This document shows positions 17,979-27,200 of a stretch of DNA of 64,000 nt, one piece after another. Position 1 is the stretch's first letter. Each line of letters begins with the position of its first letter. The notes under the pieces were generated by a model. The model searched no databases, had not been told where the DNA came from, and saw nothing but the letters and a program-made list of their open reading frames with translations. Source of the stretch: Chlorobiota bacterium (GTDB lineage: Bacteria; Bacteroidota; Ignavibacteria; OLB7); contig JAQBOZ010000024.1 of the NCBI GenBank assembly GCA_028287785.1, positions 62,001 to 126,000 on the forward strand, written 5' to 3'. The translations under genes and the position numbers were made by a program.

Positions 17979-20900
17979 ATGCGCCTATCGTCAATCCTCT
18001 TCTGCATGGCCCTTGTGCTGGCCTCAACGCTTCTGCGCGCGCAGCCCTCCTTGCCGGATAATGGACGGGGCCAGTTCTGTGCATCGGAAGTATTGCGCCA
18101 GCGGATGTTTGCCGAGAGCCCTTCCGCGCGGGCGCAGGGACACGCTCTGGACATGGCGATCTCCGATATGCTCGATCGGCGCAACCGGCAGGGCATCGCA
18201 TCGGGTGGGTCGGGGGATGAGGCCATCTACACGATACCGATCGTATTTCATATCATCCACAACAACGGCCCTGAGAATCTCCCCGACGCCGCCATCTTCG
18301 AGGCCATACGAAATCTGAACGATGCGTTCCGGAATGTCGGAATCTATGATTCCACGACCGGCGTCGATACGCGGATCATGTTCTGCCTGGCGCAGCAGGA
18401 TGAATCCGGGCATTACTCCACCGGCATCGACAGAGTGCAGTCGCCGCTGACGATGGATACGCTGGAGATGAGCGATGGGGCGATCAAGAATCTTTCGCGA
18501 TGGAACCCGGACAGGTATCTCAACATCTGGATCGTAAAGGAGATCTACTCGCTCGCGGTGGGCCCGTCGGTTTCCGGGTACGCGGCGCCGCTCGGCTCCC
18601 AGGGGTCTTCCCGCGACGGCGTGGTCATCGAGTCGTTTCTTCTCAGCACTCCCGACAGGATGAAAGTGGTGGTTCACGAGATCGGGCATTATCTCGGGCT
18701 CTATCATACGTTTCAGGGCGGTTGCGATAACGACGACTGCCTGCGCGATGGGGATTATATCTGCGACACTCCCCCCGATGGATCAACCGCCCCGGTTCCA
18801 TGCGGGGTCCTCCAGAACAGTTGCACCACCGATGCTGATGATCCCTCGGTCAACAACCCCTTTCGCCCGGTTGCGCTGGGGGGGCTGGGTGACCAGAACG
18901 ACATGACCATCAACTACATGGATTACGGCCTCACATACTGTCAGAGCGCGTTTACCGCGGGGCAGCGCGACAGGATGATCGAGGTGTTGAAGGGGCCACG
19001 AGCCGGGCTTCTCACGTCCAGGGGATGCGTCAACACCTGCGCCAGCACCATTGCCGTGTCGTTCAAGGCCAGCTCCCTCGCCGTCACGTCAGGCACCGCC
19101 GTCACGTTCACCAACACCACCACGGGCGCCTCGGCGTTCTCCTGGATGGTCGATGGAACGATCAGCTCATCATCCCGCGATTTCATCTACATGTTTATCC
19201 CCCAGGGGAATCACAAGGTGAAGCTGATCGCCAACAACGGCGATCCCGCCTGCACGGCGGTGGACTCCGTGACGGTCATCGTCACCTGCCCGATCAGGGC
19301 CTCCTTCACCGCGAGCGATACAAACGTGGCGCTGAACTCCTCCATCGTCTTTACCTCCCACTCCGATAGCGGCCTGACCACCAACTGGTTTATCGATGGC
19401 GTTCCTATCGGGGACGGGCCGGCCATCCAGCAGCAGTTTCCAACGGCGGGTGGCTACCACGTCTACCTTGTGGTGAGCAACGGGACCTGCCAGGATACGA
19501 TGGATCTGCTGGTGCGGGTTGGGGACTGCCGGAACAGCAAGCGCGGGAATGTCTGGCTGTTCGGAAACGGCGCCGGCGTCGATTTCAGCCTCGGCACTCC
19601 GGTAACCCGGCCGGGGGGGAGCATCACCGCGCGCGAGGGAGTTGCGTCGATATGCGATGGGAGCGGAAGACTGGTCTGTTCCTCGAACGGCGAGACGGTC
19701 TGGAACAGGAATAACGTGGTGATGAAGGGAGGAACCCAGATCGGCGGCTCCAGCTTCTCGGCGCAGCCCTGCGTGATCGTCCCGATGCCGTCGAGCGATT
19801 CTCTCTACTATGTGTTCACCACCAGCAACTGGACCGATCAGCGAACCGACCTTTGCTACTCGGTGGTCGATATGTCGCTGGATAGCGGCCGGGGCGCGGT
19901 CATCAGCAAGGGGAGGCTTCTCGACAGCAATGTCAGCGAGCGGATCGCGGCGGTCTTTCACGACAACTGCTCGGATATCTGGATCGTTTCCCACGAGATG
20001 AGGAACGATCGATTTGTTGCCTATCGCCTCACCCCGGACGGGGTGAACTACACTCCGGTCATCTCCAGCGTCGGGTCCATCTCCTCGGGAGATAATCGCT
20101 ACGGCGGCCTGAAATTCTCGCCGGATGGCTCGCGACTCTGCTCCACGCTCGGCGGTGATATTCACGGGGCCACCGTGGAGCTTTTCGATTTCGACAAGGC
20201 AACCGGCATCGTACGCAACCCGATCGTGATCGCGGATCTCAACAGGAGCGCCGACGCATACTCGTCGGAGTTCTCGCCGAACGGCCAGCTCCTCTACGTC
20301 AGCGAGATCCGCGCGTACAGGCTGGCGCAGTACGATCTCTCCTCGCCGGCGAACATCAAACTCTCACGGATCGATGTCTGCTACACCGATAACATCATGT
20401 CCTGCCTTCAGATCGGGCCGGACGGAAGAATCTACGTGGCGGAGCCGGGGACCAGAACTCTGGGGATGATACCGATGCCGAACGTGCGGGGAACCGCCTG
20501 CGGCTTCTTCGATTCCGAGATTCTTCTCAGCACCGGCACGGTGCTCCAGGGCCTTCCGGCGCCGATTGCGGGATACACCGTCAGGACGCTCACCATTGCC
20601 GGGCCGGTGAATGCCTGCCGCAATGCCCCCGCCAGATACTACACGCAGGGGGGATGGTGCGCCAGCGGGATCAATCGCTGGAGCGTCAGCGGCCCGGCCG
20701 TCATCAGGAGTTCCGGCGCCGATGTGATTCTGGGCTTCACGGATTCAGGCTCCGTCGAGCTGAGAGTGGAGAGCATCGCCGATTGCGGCTCGTTGCGGGA
20801 TACCCTCAGGATCACATCGCAACCGGTCCCCGATGTCAGGCTGGGGAACGACACCGCCATCTGCGGCTCCAGCACGCTGACGCTGGACGCCGGCCCCGGT

Positions 20901-22988
20901 TTTTCGGGATATCGCTGGCAGGATGGATCGGCCTCAAGAACCTTTGCTCCCACCGCGAGCGGCACCTACTGGGTTGCGGCAACCACCGCCGGTGGCTGCG
21001 TTTCCACCGACAGCATTCATGTCGTGCTCGGCGGGCCCGGCACAAGGATCGATCTCGGCCATGATACCATCATGTGCGGCAATGGGCTGATTGTGCTGAA
21101 GGCGGGCGAGGACTTCGTCAGCTATCGGTGGCAGGATGGCTCCGACGCGTCAACCTATACCGCGTATCTCCCCGGCGTCTACTGGGTGACGGGGATCAGC
21201 GCGTGCGGCGATGCCGCGAGCGATACCATCGTGATCACCGGCAGCAACCCGGGCGGCGTCGAAATCCATGGCGATAGCGTGGTTGATTGCGCTTCCGGCC
21301 CGATAAAGCTTACCGCAACGGGTGGACCCGGAAAATACATCTGGTCCACCGGCGATACCGCGACGACGATTCAGGTCGATAGTATCGGGGTGTACTGGGT
21401 CTTCTCTTCCAACGGCGTCTGTTCCTCGATAGACAGCATCACGATCGCCGGCCGCAGGCTCGGGCCGGGCGAAGCCGCCGATCTTGGAGCCGACAGAATA
21501 CTGGGATGTAACGATAGCAGCCTTACGTTGACAGCGAAGGGGATCGGCACCGGATTGCTCTGGTCGACCGGCGCCACCACCCCGGCAATCACCGTCGATC
21601 AGCCGGGGAAGTACTGGGTGACGCTCTTCAACGGCCGCTGCCGGTCCAGCGATACCGTGCTGGTAATCCCCGGACCCAGCGACCCGGCCGATCTCGGGCC
21701 CGACCGGATATTGGGATGCAATGGCGGCGGCGTCACCCTGACGGCAAAAGGGAGCAGCAGGAAAATTCTCTGGTCGACCGGCGCCACCACCCCGGCAATT
21801 ACTGTCAATCAACCGGGGAAGTACTGGGTGACGCTCTTCAACGGCCGCTGCCGGTCCAGCGATACCGTGCTGGTGACACTGCAATCGGATGCGCCCGCCG
21901 ATATCGGCGCCGACAGAATACTGGGATGTAACGATAGCAACCTTACGTTGGCGGTGACGGGAGCCGGCGGGAAATTCCTCTGGTCGACCGGCGCCACCAC
22001 CCCGGCAATCACCGTCGATCAGCCGGGGAAGTACTGGGTGACGCTCTACAACGGCCGCTGCCAGTCCAGCGATACCGTGCTGGTAATGCTGCAACCTGAT
22101 GCGCCCGCCGATATCGGGGCCGACCGGCTCCTCCACTGCAACGATAGCAGCATCATTCTGACGGCAAAAGGCGCCGGCACCAGATTCCTCTGGTCGACCG
22201 GTGCCACCACCCCGGCGATCCCCGTCACCGATCCAGGAACGTACTGGGTGACGCTCTACAACGGCCGCTGCCAGTCCAGCGATACCGTGCAGGTGTCGCT
22301 GGCGGCCGACGGAGGGTACAAGCTCTCTCTGCCGAACATCGGGACCACCGAGGGGGTTGTTCCCGGAACCGAGATCACGATGCCGCTCAGGATGTTCAAT
22401 GAGAACGGGGCCAGCCCGAGAGCTGGGGTGCCGTTCGGCTGTTCGGTGCGATTTGACAGGACGATGCTCCTTCCAATCGGCATCCCCGCCGGGACTGTCA
22501 TCGGTGCCGATCGCCAGATCCGTTTCAACGGAATCACCTCAGGCACCGACACGCTTGCGGTGCTCCGGTTCCGCGCCATGCTGGGCGATGCCCCCGTCAC
22601 GACCCTTACCATCGATACCCTGAGCATCGATGATGACTGCCTGCGGAATCCCGAGAGAATCTCCGGCAGCGTGACGATGGCCGTGTGCAATGTGGGCAAC
22701 GGCCCACGGCTGATCGGCTCGGGGGATGCCGCCGCGCTTTCGGTGGTTGCTCCCGCCTCCGGCGCCGCCGCCCCCATGATCGATTATTCCCTGCCGGAGG
22801 ATGGTGGCACGCGCCTGTTTCTGGTTGATGCTCTTGGCCGTCGCGTAAGAACGCTGCTGGATGAAATCGCCACATCGGGCCGCTATCGCGTTCAGCTCGA
22901 TCTTGCCGGTGTCCCGTCCGGCATGTACTTCCTGGTGCTGCAAACGCCGACCGAGAGCATCTCACGGAAGCTGCCGGTGTATCGGTAG
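17979..22988 (+). CDS. Giant M43 (cytophagalysin/pappalysin-like) metalloprotease with PKD, propeller, repeated Ig-like domains and T9SS sorting domain
   Basis: A 1669-residue exported protein. After a signal peptide (1-21) comes an M43 protease domain with zinc motif HEIGHYLGLYH (His233, Glu234, His237, His243), family insert CLRDGDYICDTPPD and Met-turn NYMDYG. Then follow two PKD-like domains (about 355-515), a propeller-like region (about 520-865), an Ig-like stretch and seven SprB/CHU_C-like repeats (about 950-1446), of which the last four are near-identical 70-residue units. A cohesin-like domain (about 1447-1575) and a C-terminal T9SS type A domain (LVDALGRRVRTL... GMYFLVLQT) end it. 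It is probably cell-surface and may digest protein; adhesion through the repeats is inference. No Shine-Dalgarno is seen. Confidence 0.88.
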   Translation: MRLSSILFCMALVLASTLLRAQPSLPDNGRGQFCASEVLRQRMFAESPSARAQGHALDMAISDMLDRRNRQGIASGGSGDEAIYTIPIVFHIIHNNGPENLPDAAIFEAIRNLNDAFRNVGIYDSTTGVDTRIMFCLAQQDESGHYSTGIDRVQSPLTMDTLEMSDGAIKNLSRWNPDRYLNIWIVKEIYSLAVGPSVSGYAAPLGSQGSSRDGVVIESFLLSTPDRMKVVVHEIGHYLGLYHTFQGGCDNDDCLRDGDYICDTPPDGSTAPVPCGVLQNSCTTDADDPSVNNPFRPVALGGLGDQNDMTINYMDYGLTYCQSAFTAGQRDRMIEVLKGPRAGLLTSRGCVNTCASTIAVSFKASSLAVTSGTAVTFTNTTTGASAFSWMVDGTISSSSRDFIYMFIPQGNHKVKLIANNGDPACTAVDSVTVIVTCPIRASFTASDTNVALNSSIVFTSHSDSGLTTNWFIDGVPIGDGPAIQQQFPTAGGYHVYLVVSNGTCQDTMDLLVRVGDCRNSKRGNVWLFGNGAGVDFSLGTPVTRPGGSITAREGVASICDGSGRLVCSSNGETVWNRNNVVMKGGTQIGGSSFSAQPCVIVPMPSSDSLYYVFTTSNWTDQRTDLCYSVVDMSLDSGRGAVISKGRLLDSNVSERIAAVFHDNCSDIWIVSHEMRNDRFVAYRLTPDGVNYTPVISSVGSISSGDNRYGGLKFSPDGSRLCSTLGGDIHGATVELFDFDKATGIVRNPIVIADLNRSADAYSSEFSPNGQLLYVSEIRAYRLAQYDLSSPANIKLSRIDVCYTDNIMSCLQIGPDGRIYVAEPGTRTLGMIPMPNVRGTACGFFDSEILLSTGTVLQGLPAPIAGYTVRTLTIAGPVNACRNAPARYYTQGGWCASGINRWSVSGPAVIRSSGADVILGFTDSGSVELRVESIADCGSLRDTLRITSQPVPDVRLGNDTAICGSSTLTLDAGPGFSGYRWQDGSASRTFAPTASGTYWVAATTAGGCVSTDSIHVVLGGPGTRIDLGHDTIMCGNGLIVLKAGEDFVSYRWQDGSDASTYTAYLPGVYWVTGISACGDAASDTIVITGSNPGGVEIHGDSVVDCASGPIKLTATGGPGKYIWSTGDTATTIQVDSIGVYWVFSSNGVCSSIDSITIAGRRLGPGEAADLGADRILGCNDSSLTLTAKGIGTGLLWSTGATTPAITVDQPGKYWVTLFNGRCRSSDTVLVIPGPSDPADLGPDRILGCNGGGVTLTAKGSSRKILWSTGATTPAITVNQPGKYWVTLFNGRCRSSDTVLVTLQSDAPADIGADRILGCNDSNLTLAVTGAGGKFLWSTGATTPAITVDQPGKYWVTLYNGRCQSSDTVLVMLQPDAPADIGADRLLHCNDSSIILTAKGAGTRFLWSTGATTPAIPVTDPGTYWVTLYNGRCQSSDTVQVSLAADGGYKLSLPNIGTTEGVVPGTEITMPLRMFNENGASPRAGVPFGCSVRFDRTMLLPIGIPAGTVIGADRQIRFNGITSGTDTLAVLRFRAMLGDAPVTTLTIDTLSIDDDCLRNPERISGSVTMAVCNVGNGPRLIGSGDAAALSVVAPASGAAAPMIDYSLPEDGGTRLFLVDALGRRVRTLLDEIATSGRYRVQLDLAGVPSGMYFLVLQTPTESISRKLPVYR
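21477..22316 (+). repeat. Four tandem 210-bp coding repeats (70 aa each)
   Basis: Units start at 21477, 21687, 21897 and 22107, exactly 210 nt apart. Each encodes ADxGxDRxL near the start and WSTGATTPAI and YWVTL(F/Y)NGRC in the core. Long stretches are identical at the nucleotide level, for example CTGGTCGACCGG at 21560, 21770, 21980 and (one change after it) 22190. Three more diverged units lie just upstream. Confidence 0.95.
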
Positions 22989-23067
22989 AGAGGCCGCGTG
23001 GATTGCGGCTGATGGTCAATTGAACCCGGATGGAGAGTGAACTGCATCGATAAGCCTGTCAGAAGAA

Positions 23068-23098
23068 AAGCCCGCGTCGCCGGTGGCAATGCGGGCTT
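23068..23098 (-). terminator. Terminator for the secreted protein gene at 23124 (possibly two-way)
   Basis: AAGCCCGC (23068-23075) pairs with GCGGGCTT (23091-23098). On the minus strand the hairpin is followed by TTCTTC, suiting the gene ending at 23124; it can also stop transcripts from the M43 gene. Confidence 0.7.
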
Positions 23099-23123
23099 CC
23101 ATCTGTTTCGTCAATGACCGCGA

Positions 23124-23687
23124 TCAGCTTTTCAACAACTTTTTCCGCAGGATCGTGTATGTCATCATGGTGATCGGCTTCAACGTGGAGGTAAAGCGCA
23201 CGCCGACCTTTCCATCGGAGCCGAGAAATGTCTTTTTGGAGATGATCCCCTCATCCGTTTTGAGATCCAGACCGACGATCGTTCCCGCTCCTCCCTTGAG
23301 GGTGACGGTGTATTTCCAGGAAGTCCAGGCCGTCGGTTTCCCCTCCATCTCGCCCTCGCCGGTGTATGTCCCCTCGGGATCGCTCATGGTGAACTGCCTG
23401 CCGGTGACAGCGTAGTTCGTGATATACTCGTGCGTGGTATCATCCTCCTTGATCGCGATGATATCCTCGATGATCTTCCCGTCCGCCGGGGTTTCCGTGC
23501 GCCTCACCAGCGAGAGCTGGCTTCCCAGCGAGCTTCCCGACGAGGAGATGATCATCACTTCCCCAAGATAATAGTCGACCTTCTCCTTCGGTAGCGGAGC
23601 CTGCTTCTGGGCCATTGCCGCGGACCCGGTGAGGATCGCGGCCGAAACCATGAGGCCCATCAGGGCAAGGGTGTTGCGCATCGGCAT
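23124..23687 (-). CDS. Secreted hypothetical protein
   Basis: A 187-residue protein with a Sec signal (MRNTLALMGLMVSAAILTGS, cleavage near AMA/Q). The mature part, KEKVDYYLGEVMIISSSG then beta-rich segments such as TVTLKGGAGTIVGLDLKT, looks like a small all-beta envelope protein, but I do not recognise a family. An alternative start two codons downstream (23681) is equally good. It is transcribed towards the M43 gene and has its own terminator. Confidence 0.7.
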   Translation of the reverse strand: MPMRNTLALMGLMVSAAILTGSAAMAQKQAPLPKEKVDYYLGEVMIISSSGSSLGSQLSLVRRTETPADGKIIEDIIAIKEDDTTHEYITNYAVTGRQFTMSDPEGTYTGEGEMEGKPTAWTSWKYTVTLKGGAGTIVGLDLKTDEGIISKKTFLGSDGKVGVRFTSTLKPITMMTYTILRKKLLKS

Positions 23688-24319
23688 AATCTGCTATCTC
23701 CGTCCTGGTTATTGAGTACTGATTGACATTCGGGCGCGCCTGCTGATTCCTGTCCGCTGCTGATCCCGCGTACAGGTAAAGACAATCATATCGGTCGGAA
23801 TGTTCCAGATGTCTTCACGATCCGGCTTCATACCTGACGTTGAACCGGATGGCGGATTGGCGGCGGCGGAATCCGGGCTCGATCCCGGGGGATGTATGCA
23901 TCGCCCTGCATGATATGCTTTCGCTATATTGGCCGCTCAACCGACTGCGTGGCCCGTCCAGGGCCGATAACCCCCGCCTGCAGTTCTTCACTGGTCCAGC
24001 GTTGCCATGCTTCCGCGCGGCGAGACCTGTTCGCCATCCCGCACGGATAGCCCCTTCGATTCACCCTCAACGCGAGTCCCGTGGCGTCACGGGAATCAGC
24101 GGCACGCGCGGGTTTTCCGGTGGTTCCCGACCGATGATCTCCCGCCGGCAATGCACCCGGCGGGTTCGGATATGCGTTCACCCCACAATACGCCCGGTTC
24201 CCGCGTTCCGTGCCGGGCATGGAATCGGGGAATATACGACCGGGCGGCAACGGAATGAACGAAACCGGGCACCGGGATGTCTGGTCCGGGCACCTCTCAT
24301 AAGCGAGTGGAATGATCTA
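23688..24319. other. Intergenic stretch without clear genes
   Basis: About 630 nt between divergent genes. A TATATT box at 23925-23930 could be part of a promoter. The frame of the next gene is open back to 23840, but the upstream peptide is Arg/Pro-rich with no recognisable start signal and looks like non-coding GC-rich DNA. Confidence 0.5.
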
Positions 24320-24817
24320 ATGAACAACCAGATGGGACATATGACTGATGATGATCTGCGGATCACCAGAGAGCATCTTGAGGCATCCAAGCAGGTGATC
24401 GACCATCTGGCCGACCCGGCAAAACTGCGCGTCATCCTGCACGATGTGCTGGATCTCTCGATCGGCCTGATCGATGAGCAGCGGAGGGGGCTGGCGGAGG
24501 ATGTCGCGAACCCGACGAGCGCAACCCGCCAGCACAACGGCGATGGTTCGCGGGAGATGCTGGCGGCGCTGGTCAGGATCGCCGAAATCGCCGAGGGACA
24601 CTGGCTTCAGCTATCGAAAAATGACAGGGTGCTTGCCGATGGCAAATACCGGCATCACGTGATGTCGAAGCTCGGCAACGCCCTCCGGGAATACCGCATG
24701 CTTTCGCAGGTTCAGACAACTTCCCACTCCACAGGCCCGGAGCAGGCCGTCAACGGGGCGGATCGGACGGCGCCGTTGCAGGGGAGCGGGGCAACCGAAA
24801 CCGCGCGCCGGACATGA
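24320..24817 (+). CDS. Hypothetical cytoplasmic helical protein
   Basis: A 165-residue protein with no recognised family. Residues 8-75 are predicted by eye to be helical (DDDLRITREHLEASKQVIDH and VLDLSIGLIDEQRRGLAEDV), and there is a disordered Thr/Ser/Gly-rich tail after residue 130. The ATG at 24320 was chosen because the coding character starts there; no strong Shine-Dalgarno. The gene is isolated, with more than 250 nt of non-coding DNA on either side. Confidence 0.5.
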   Translation: MNNQMGHMTDDDLRITREHLEASKQVIDHLADPAKLRVILHDVLDLSIGLIDEQRRGLAEDVANPTSATRQHNGDGSREMLAALVRIAEIAEGHWLQLSKNDRVLADGKYRHHVMSKLGNALREYRMLSQVQTTSHSTGPEQAVNGADRTAPLQGSGATETARRT

Positions 24818-25080
24818 TTTGCGGGATGCCGGTTTCCCTCCTGATGGGGTAAAATGGCTGAAATATGAGGGCTTCGCGAAAAGATTAAATTGGCAGGATC
24901 GCATTCATTGGAGAATCATCCAACAATCCTAATTTTGCGGTTCGACGAAGTTGCGTGGTTGGTGCCATGCAAAGCGCAAACTTTTTCGAACCTTACTCCG
25001 TTTACGGAGCGTCGCGGGTATGTCCATCTGGATTGGGCAATTCGAATACCCGTGACCCGATAACACTACCGAGGTGACAT

Positions 25081-25365
25081 ATGTTCGTGCGATGGAAGCG
25101 ACGAAAGCTTGCCCAGAAGGAATCGGCATGCTCTCAAGCCTATTCGCTCTATGCCGTTCTGGTCCGGAATCAACGGGTCGAGGGGAAGACCATGCAGCAG
25201 GTGGTCAAATATCTCGCCTATATTTCGGAAAACGATATAGAGGACCCGGCGGAGCGATTGCGGTTCTGGGAGCGTGTGGATAAGGGATTGATCGATCTCA
25301 ACCTTCCGCCGGATCAGGTGGAGGCGATCGATCAGAAACTCAACAGAGTTGTGCCAAGAACCTAG
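25081..25365 (+). CDS. Small conserved-type hypothetical protein resembling transposase N-terminal fragments
   Basis: A 94-residue basic protein: MFVRWKRRKL, then AYSLYAVLVRNQRVEGKTMQ and VVKYLAYISENDIEDP. Its layout (MFVR + basic patch, a 'yylv.s.r.dGk.rqr.v.yL' strand region and a helical tail) is like that of small orphan proteins and like the N terminus of IS1634-type transposases. GAGGTGA just upstream of the ATG is a good ribosome site. The upstream 150 nt are richer in A+T than the surroundings, which may hint at transfer. No inverted repeats or further transposase pieces were found. Confidence 0.65.
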   Translation: MFVRWKRRKLAQKESACSQAYSLYAVLVRNQRVEGKTMQQVVKYLAYISENDIEDPAERLRFWERVDKGLIDLNLPPDQVEAIDQKLNRVVPRT

Positions 25366-25704
25366 ACGCGCGCATCGCGTCCGGCCCCCATCCGGTGTAC
25401 TCCGACTTTCCAATACCGGATCTTCCTGATGATTCTGACACCCATCACCCCATCAGAATCACCTCGAAGGGTCGCTCCTGCCGAATCCTCCGCTCCGTGT
25501 TCCTCAGAAGATTCTCCCGATCCGCGCCCCGTTATCCCTTCCCGCGCGGTCATAACGCTTTTCCGATCATCAGTTCGTCTCCTCCGCCACGGCATCATTT
25601 CGATGATATCGTAAGCGTGCGTCAGGCTCATCCCTCCCTGGAATAACTTCCCCGACGAAAGAGCTGTCATTGCATATCCGATAACTTCATAATCCGATCC
25701 GACC
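25366..25704. other. Intergenic stretch without clear genes
   Basis: 339 nt before the persulfide dioxygenase-like gene. Open frames on both strands have poor composition (Ser/Arg/Pro-rich) and no ribosome site. I see no RNA gene or clear promoter. Confidence 0.5.
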
Positions 25705-27111
25705 ATGGTCATCGAACGCTTCTATCTGGCCTGCCTCTCCCATGCCTCGTATATCATCTCCTCCAATGGCGAGGCGGCTGTCATCGATCCGCAGCGGGAT
25801 GTTCAGACCTACCGTGATTATCTGGAACAACACGGTCTGCGGCTGAGATATGTCATCGAAACCCATCTCCACGCCGATTTCGTGTCGGGACATCTGGAAC
25901 TGGCGGGGGCGACGGGCGCCGAAATCGTCATGGGACGCCACGCCGGGGCCGCGTTTCCGCATCGTGCGGTCGAGGATGGCGATCTGCTTCGCGTTGGAAC
26001 GATTTCGCTTCGGGTGCTGGAAACTCCGGGACATACCCCGGAGGGGATTACCATCGCCGCGAGCGATGAGGCGACCCCCGATGAGCCGGCATCCCTGTTC
26101 ACGGGCGATACCCTGTTCGCCGGCGATGTCGGCCGCCCCGATCTCCTCGGCGCTGTCGGCATCACGAAGGAGGAACTGGCCGGACGCCTGTACGATTCTC
26201 TTCACGGGAAAATCCTCACGTTTCCCGATGAAACCAGGGTCTATCCGGCCCACGGCGCGGGGTCCAGTTGCGGCAAGGCGCTCAGAAGCGTTGAATTCTC
26301 GACGATTGGAACCGAGCGCATGACCAACTACGCGCTCAAGCCCATGAGCCGCGAGGAGTTCATCGTCGCGATCACCGATGGGCAGCCGGATGCCCCCGCG
26401 TACTTCCTGGCCGATGCCGCCATCAACCGCCAGGGGGCCCCGGAGCTGGCGTTGGTGATAACCCATGCCCGCGCGTTTGCGGCCGATGAGCTGGCTGATG
26501 CCGTACACCACGGCGCGATCCTCCTCGATACCCGCGATGCCGATGCCTTCTCCAGGGGATATATCCCCGGATCGATCAATATCGGCCTCGACGGCCAGTT
26601 CGCGACGTGGGTTGGAACGCTGCTGCCGATCGGCACGCCGCTGGTGATTGTCGCGGAGCCGGGGCGTGAGGAGGAGTCGGTGCTCCGCTGCGCCCGCGTG
26701 GGCTACGATTCCGTGTCGGGATATCTGGCGGGAGGGATTGCGACGTGGGTGAAGGAGGGCCGGCCGGTGGAGAGCTTCCGTCGCCTTGACGTGGCGGAGC
26801 TTCAGGATGAATTGAAGTCCGGGCAACCGCCGCTGGTGCTTGATGTCCGCCGTGACGGCGAGCGGGCGATCAAATCGATCCCCGGAACCGAGTATATCAC
26901 GCTGAGCCGGTTGCCGGAGCGGGCCGGGGAGCTGAAGGATGTGAGCCGTCCGATGGTGGTCCATTGCGCGGGAGGATATCGCTCGGCGATTGCGATCTCC
27001 ATTCTCAGGAAGAACGGCATCGCCGATGTCTCCGATCTTCTGGGGGGAATCGGCGCATGGGAGAAGGCTGGCGGGGCGATGGAGGTTGAGCCGGAGACGG
27101 TCACCGCGTAG
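25705..27111 (+). CDS. Persulfide dioxygenase (MBL fold)-rhodanese fusion protein
   Basis: A 468-residue cytoplasmic protein. The N-terminal metallo-beta-lactamase domain (about 1-245) has the iron-binding THLHADFVSGH (His54, His56, Asp58), TPGHTPEG and FTGDTLFAGDVGRPD, as in ETHE1-type persulfide dioxygenases, which oxidise glutathione or other low-molecular-weight persulfide to sulfite. Two rhodanese domains follow: the first (about 265-360) has no cysteine in its active loop (VIVAEPGREEES) and is probably inactive; the second (about 365-460) has an intact CAGGYRS loop. A role in sulfide detoxification is inferred. Confidence 0.9.
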   Translation: MVIERFYLACLSHASYIISSNGEAAVIDPQRDVQTYRDYLEQHGLRLRYVIETHLHADFVSGHLELAGATGAEIVMGRHAGAAFPHRAVEDGDLLRVGTISLRVLETPGHTPEGITIAASDEATPDEPASLFTGDTLFAGDVGRPDLLGAVGITKEELAGRLYDSLHGKILTFPDETRVYPAHGAGSSCGKALRSVEFSTIGTERMTNYALKPMSREEFIVAITDGQPDAPAYFLADAAINRQGAPELALVITHARAFAADELADAVHHGAILLDTRDADAFSRGYIPGSINIGLDGQFATWVGTLLPIGTPLVIVAEPGREEESVLRCARVGYDSVSGYLAGGIATWVKEGRPVESFRRLDVAELQDELKSGQPPLVLDVRRDGERAIKSIPGTEYITLSRLPERAGELKDVSRPMVVHCAGGYRSAIAISILRKNGIADVSDLLGGIGAWEKAGGAMEVEPETVTA

Positions 27112-27142
27112 CATCATCGCTCACAACCCGCCGGAACATGGT

Positions 27143-27186
27143 CGCGGGCGACGATGGAAGCAATCCAACCGTCGCCCGCGTTTTCT
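27143..27186 (+). terminator. Rho-independent terminator after the persulfide dioxygenase gene
   Basis: CGCGGGCGACG (27143-27153) is the exact complement of 27170-27180, followed by TTTTCTTTG. A strong terminator between convergent genes. Confidence 0.9.
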
Positions 27187-27200
27187 TTGCCGTCGATGGT

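Noticed and set aside
20639-22228. Minus-strand frames opposite the M43 repeat region
   Set aside because: They repeat with the same 210-nt period only because the sense strand does; no independent coding evidence.
23840-24319. Long upstream part of the frame for the 24320 gene
   Set aside because: Arg/Pro/Ser-rich sequence with no RBS and no typical protein character; the conserved-looking part starts at 24320.
25362-25712. 116-residue minus-strand frame upstream of the persulfide dioxygenase gene
   Set aside because: Poor composition, no recognisable domain, and its start region overlaps the plus-strand gene start.
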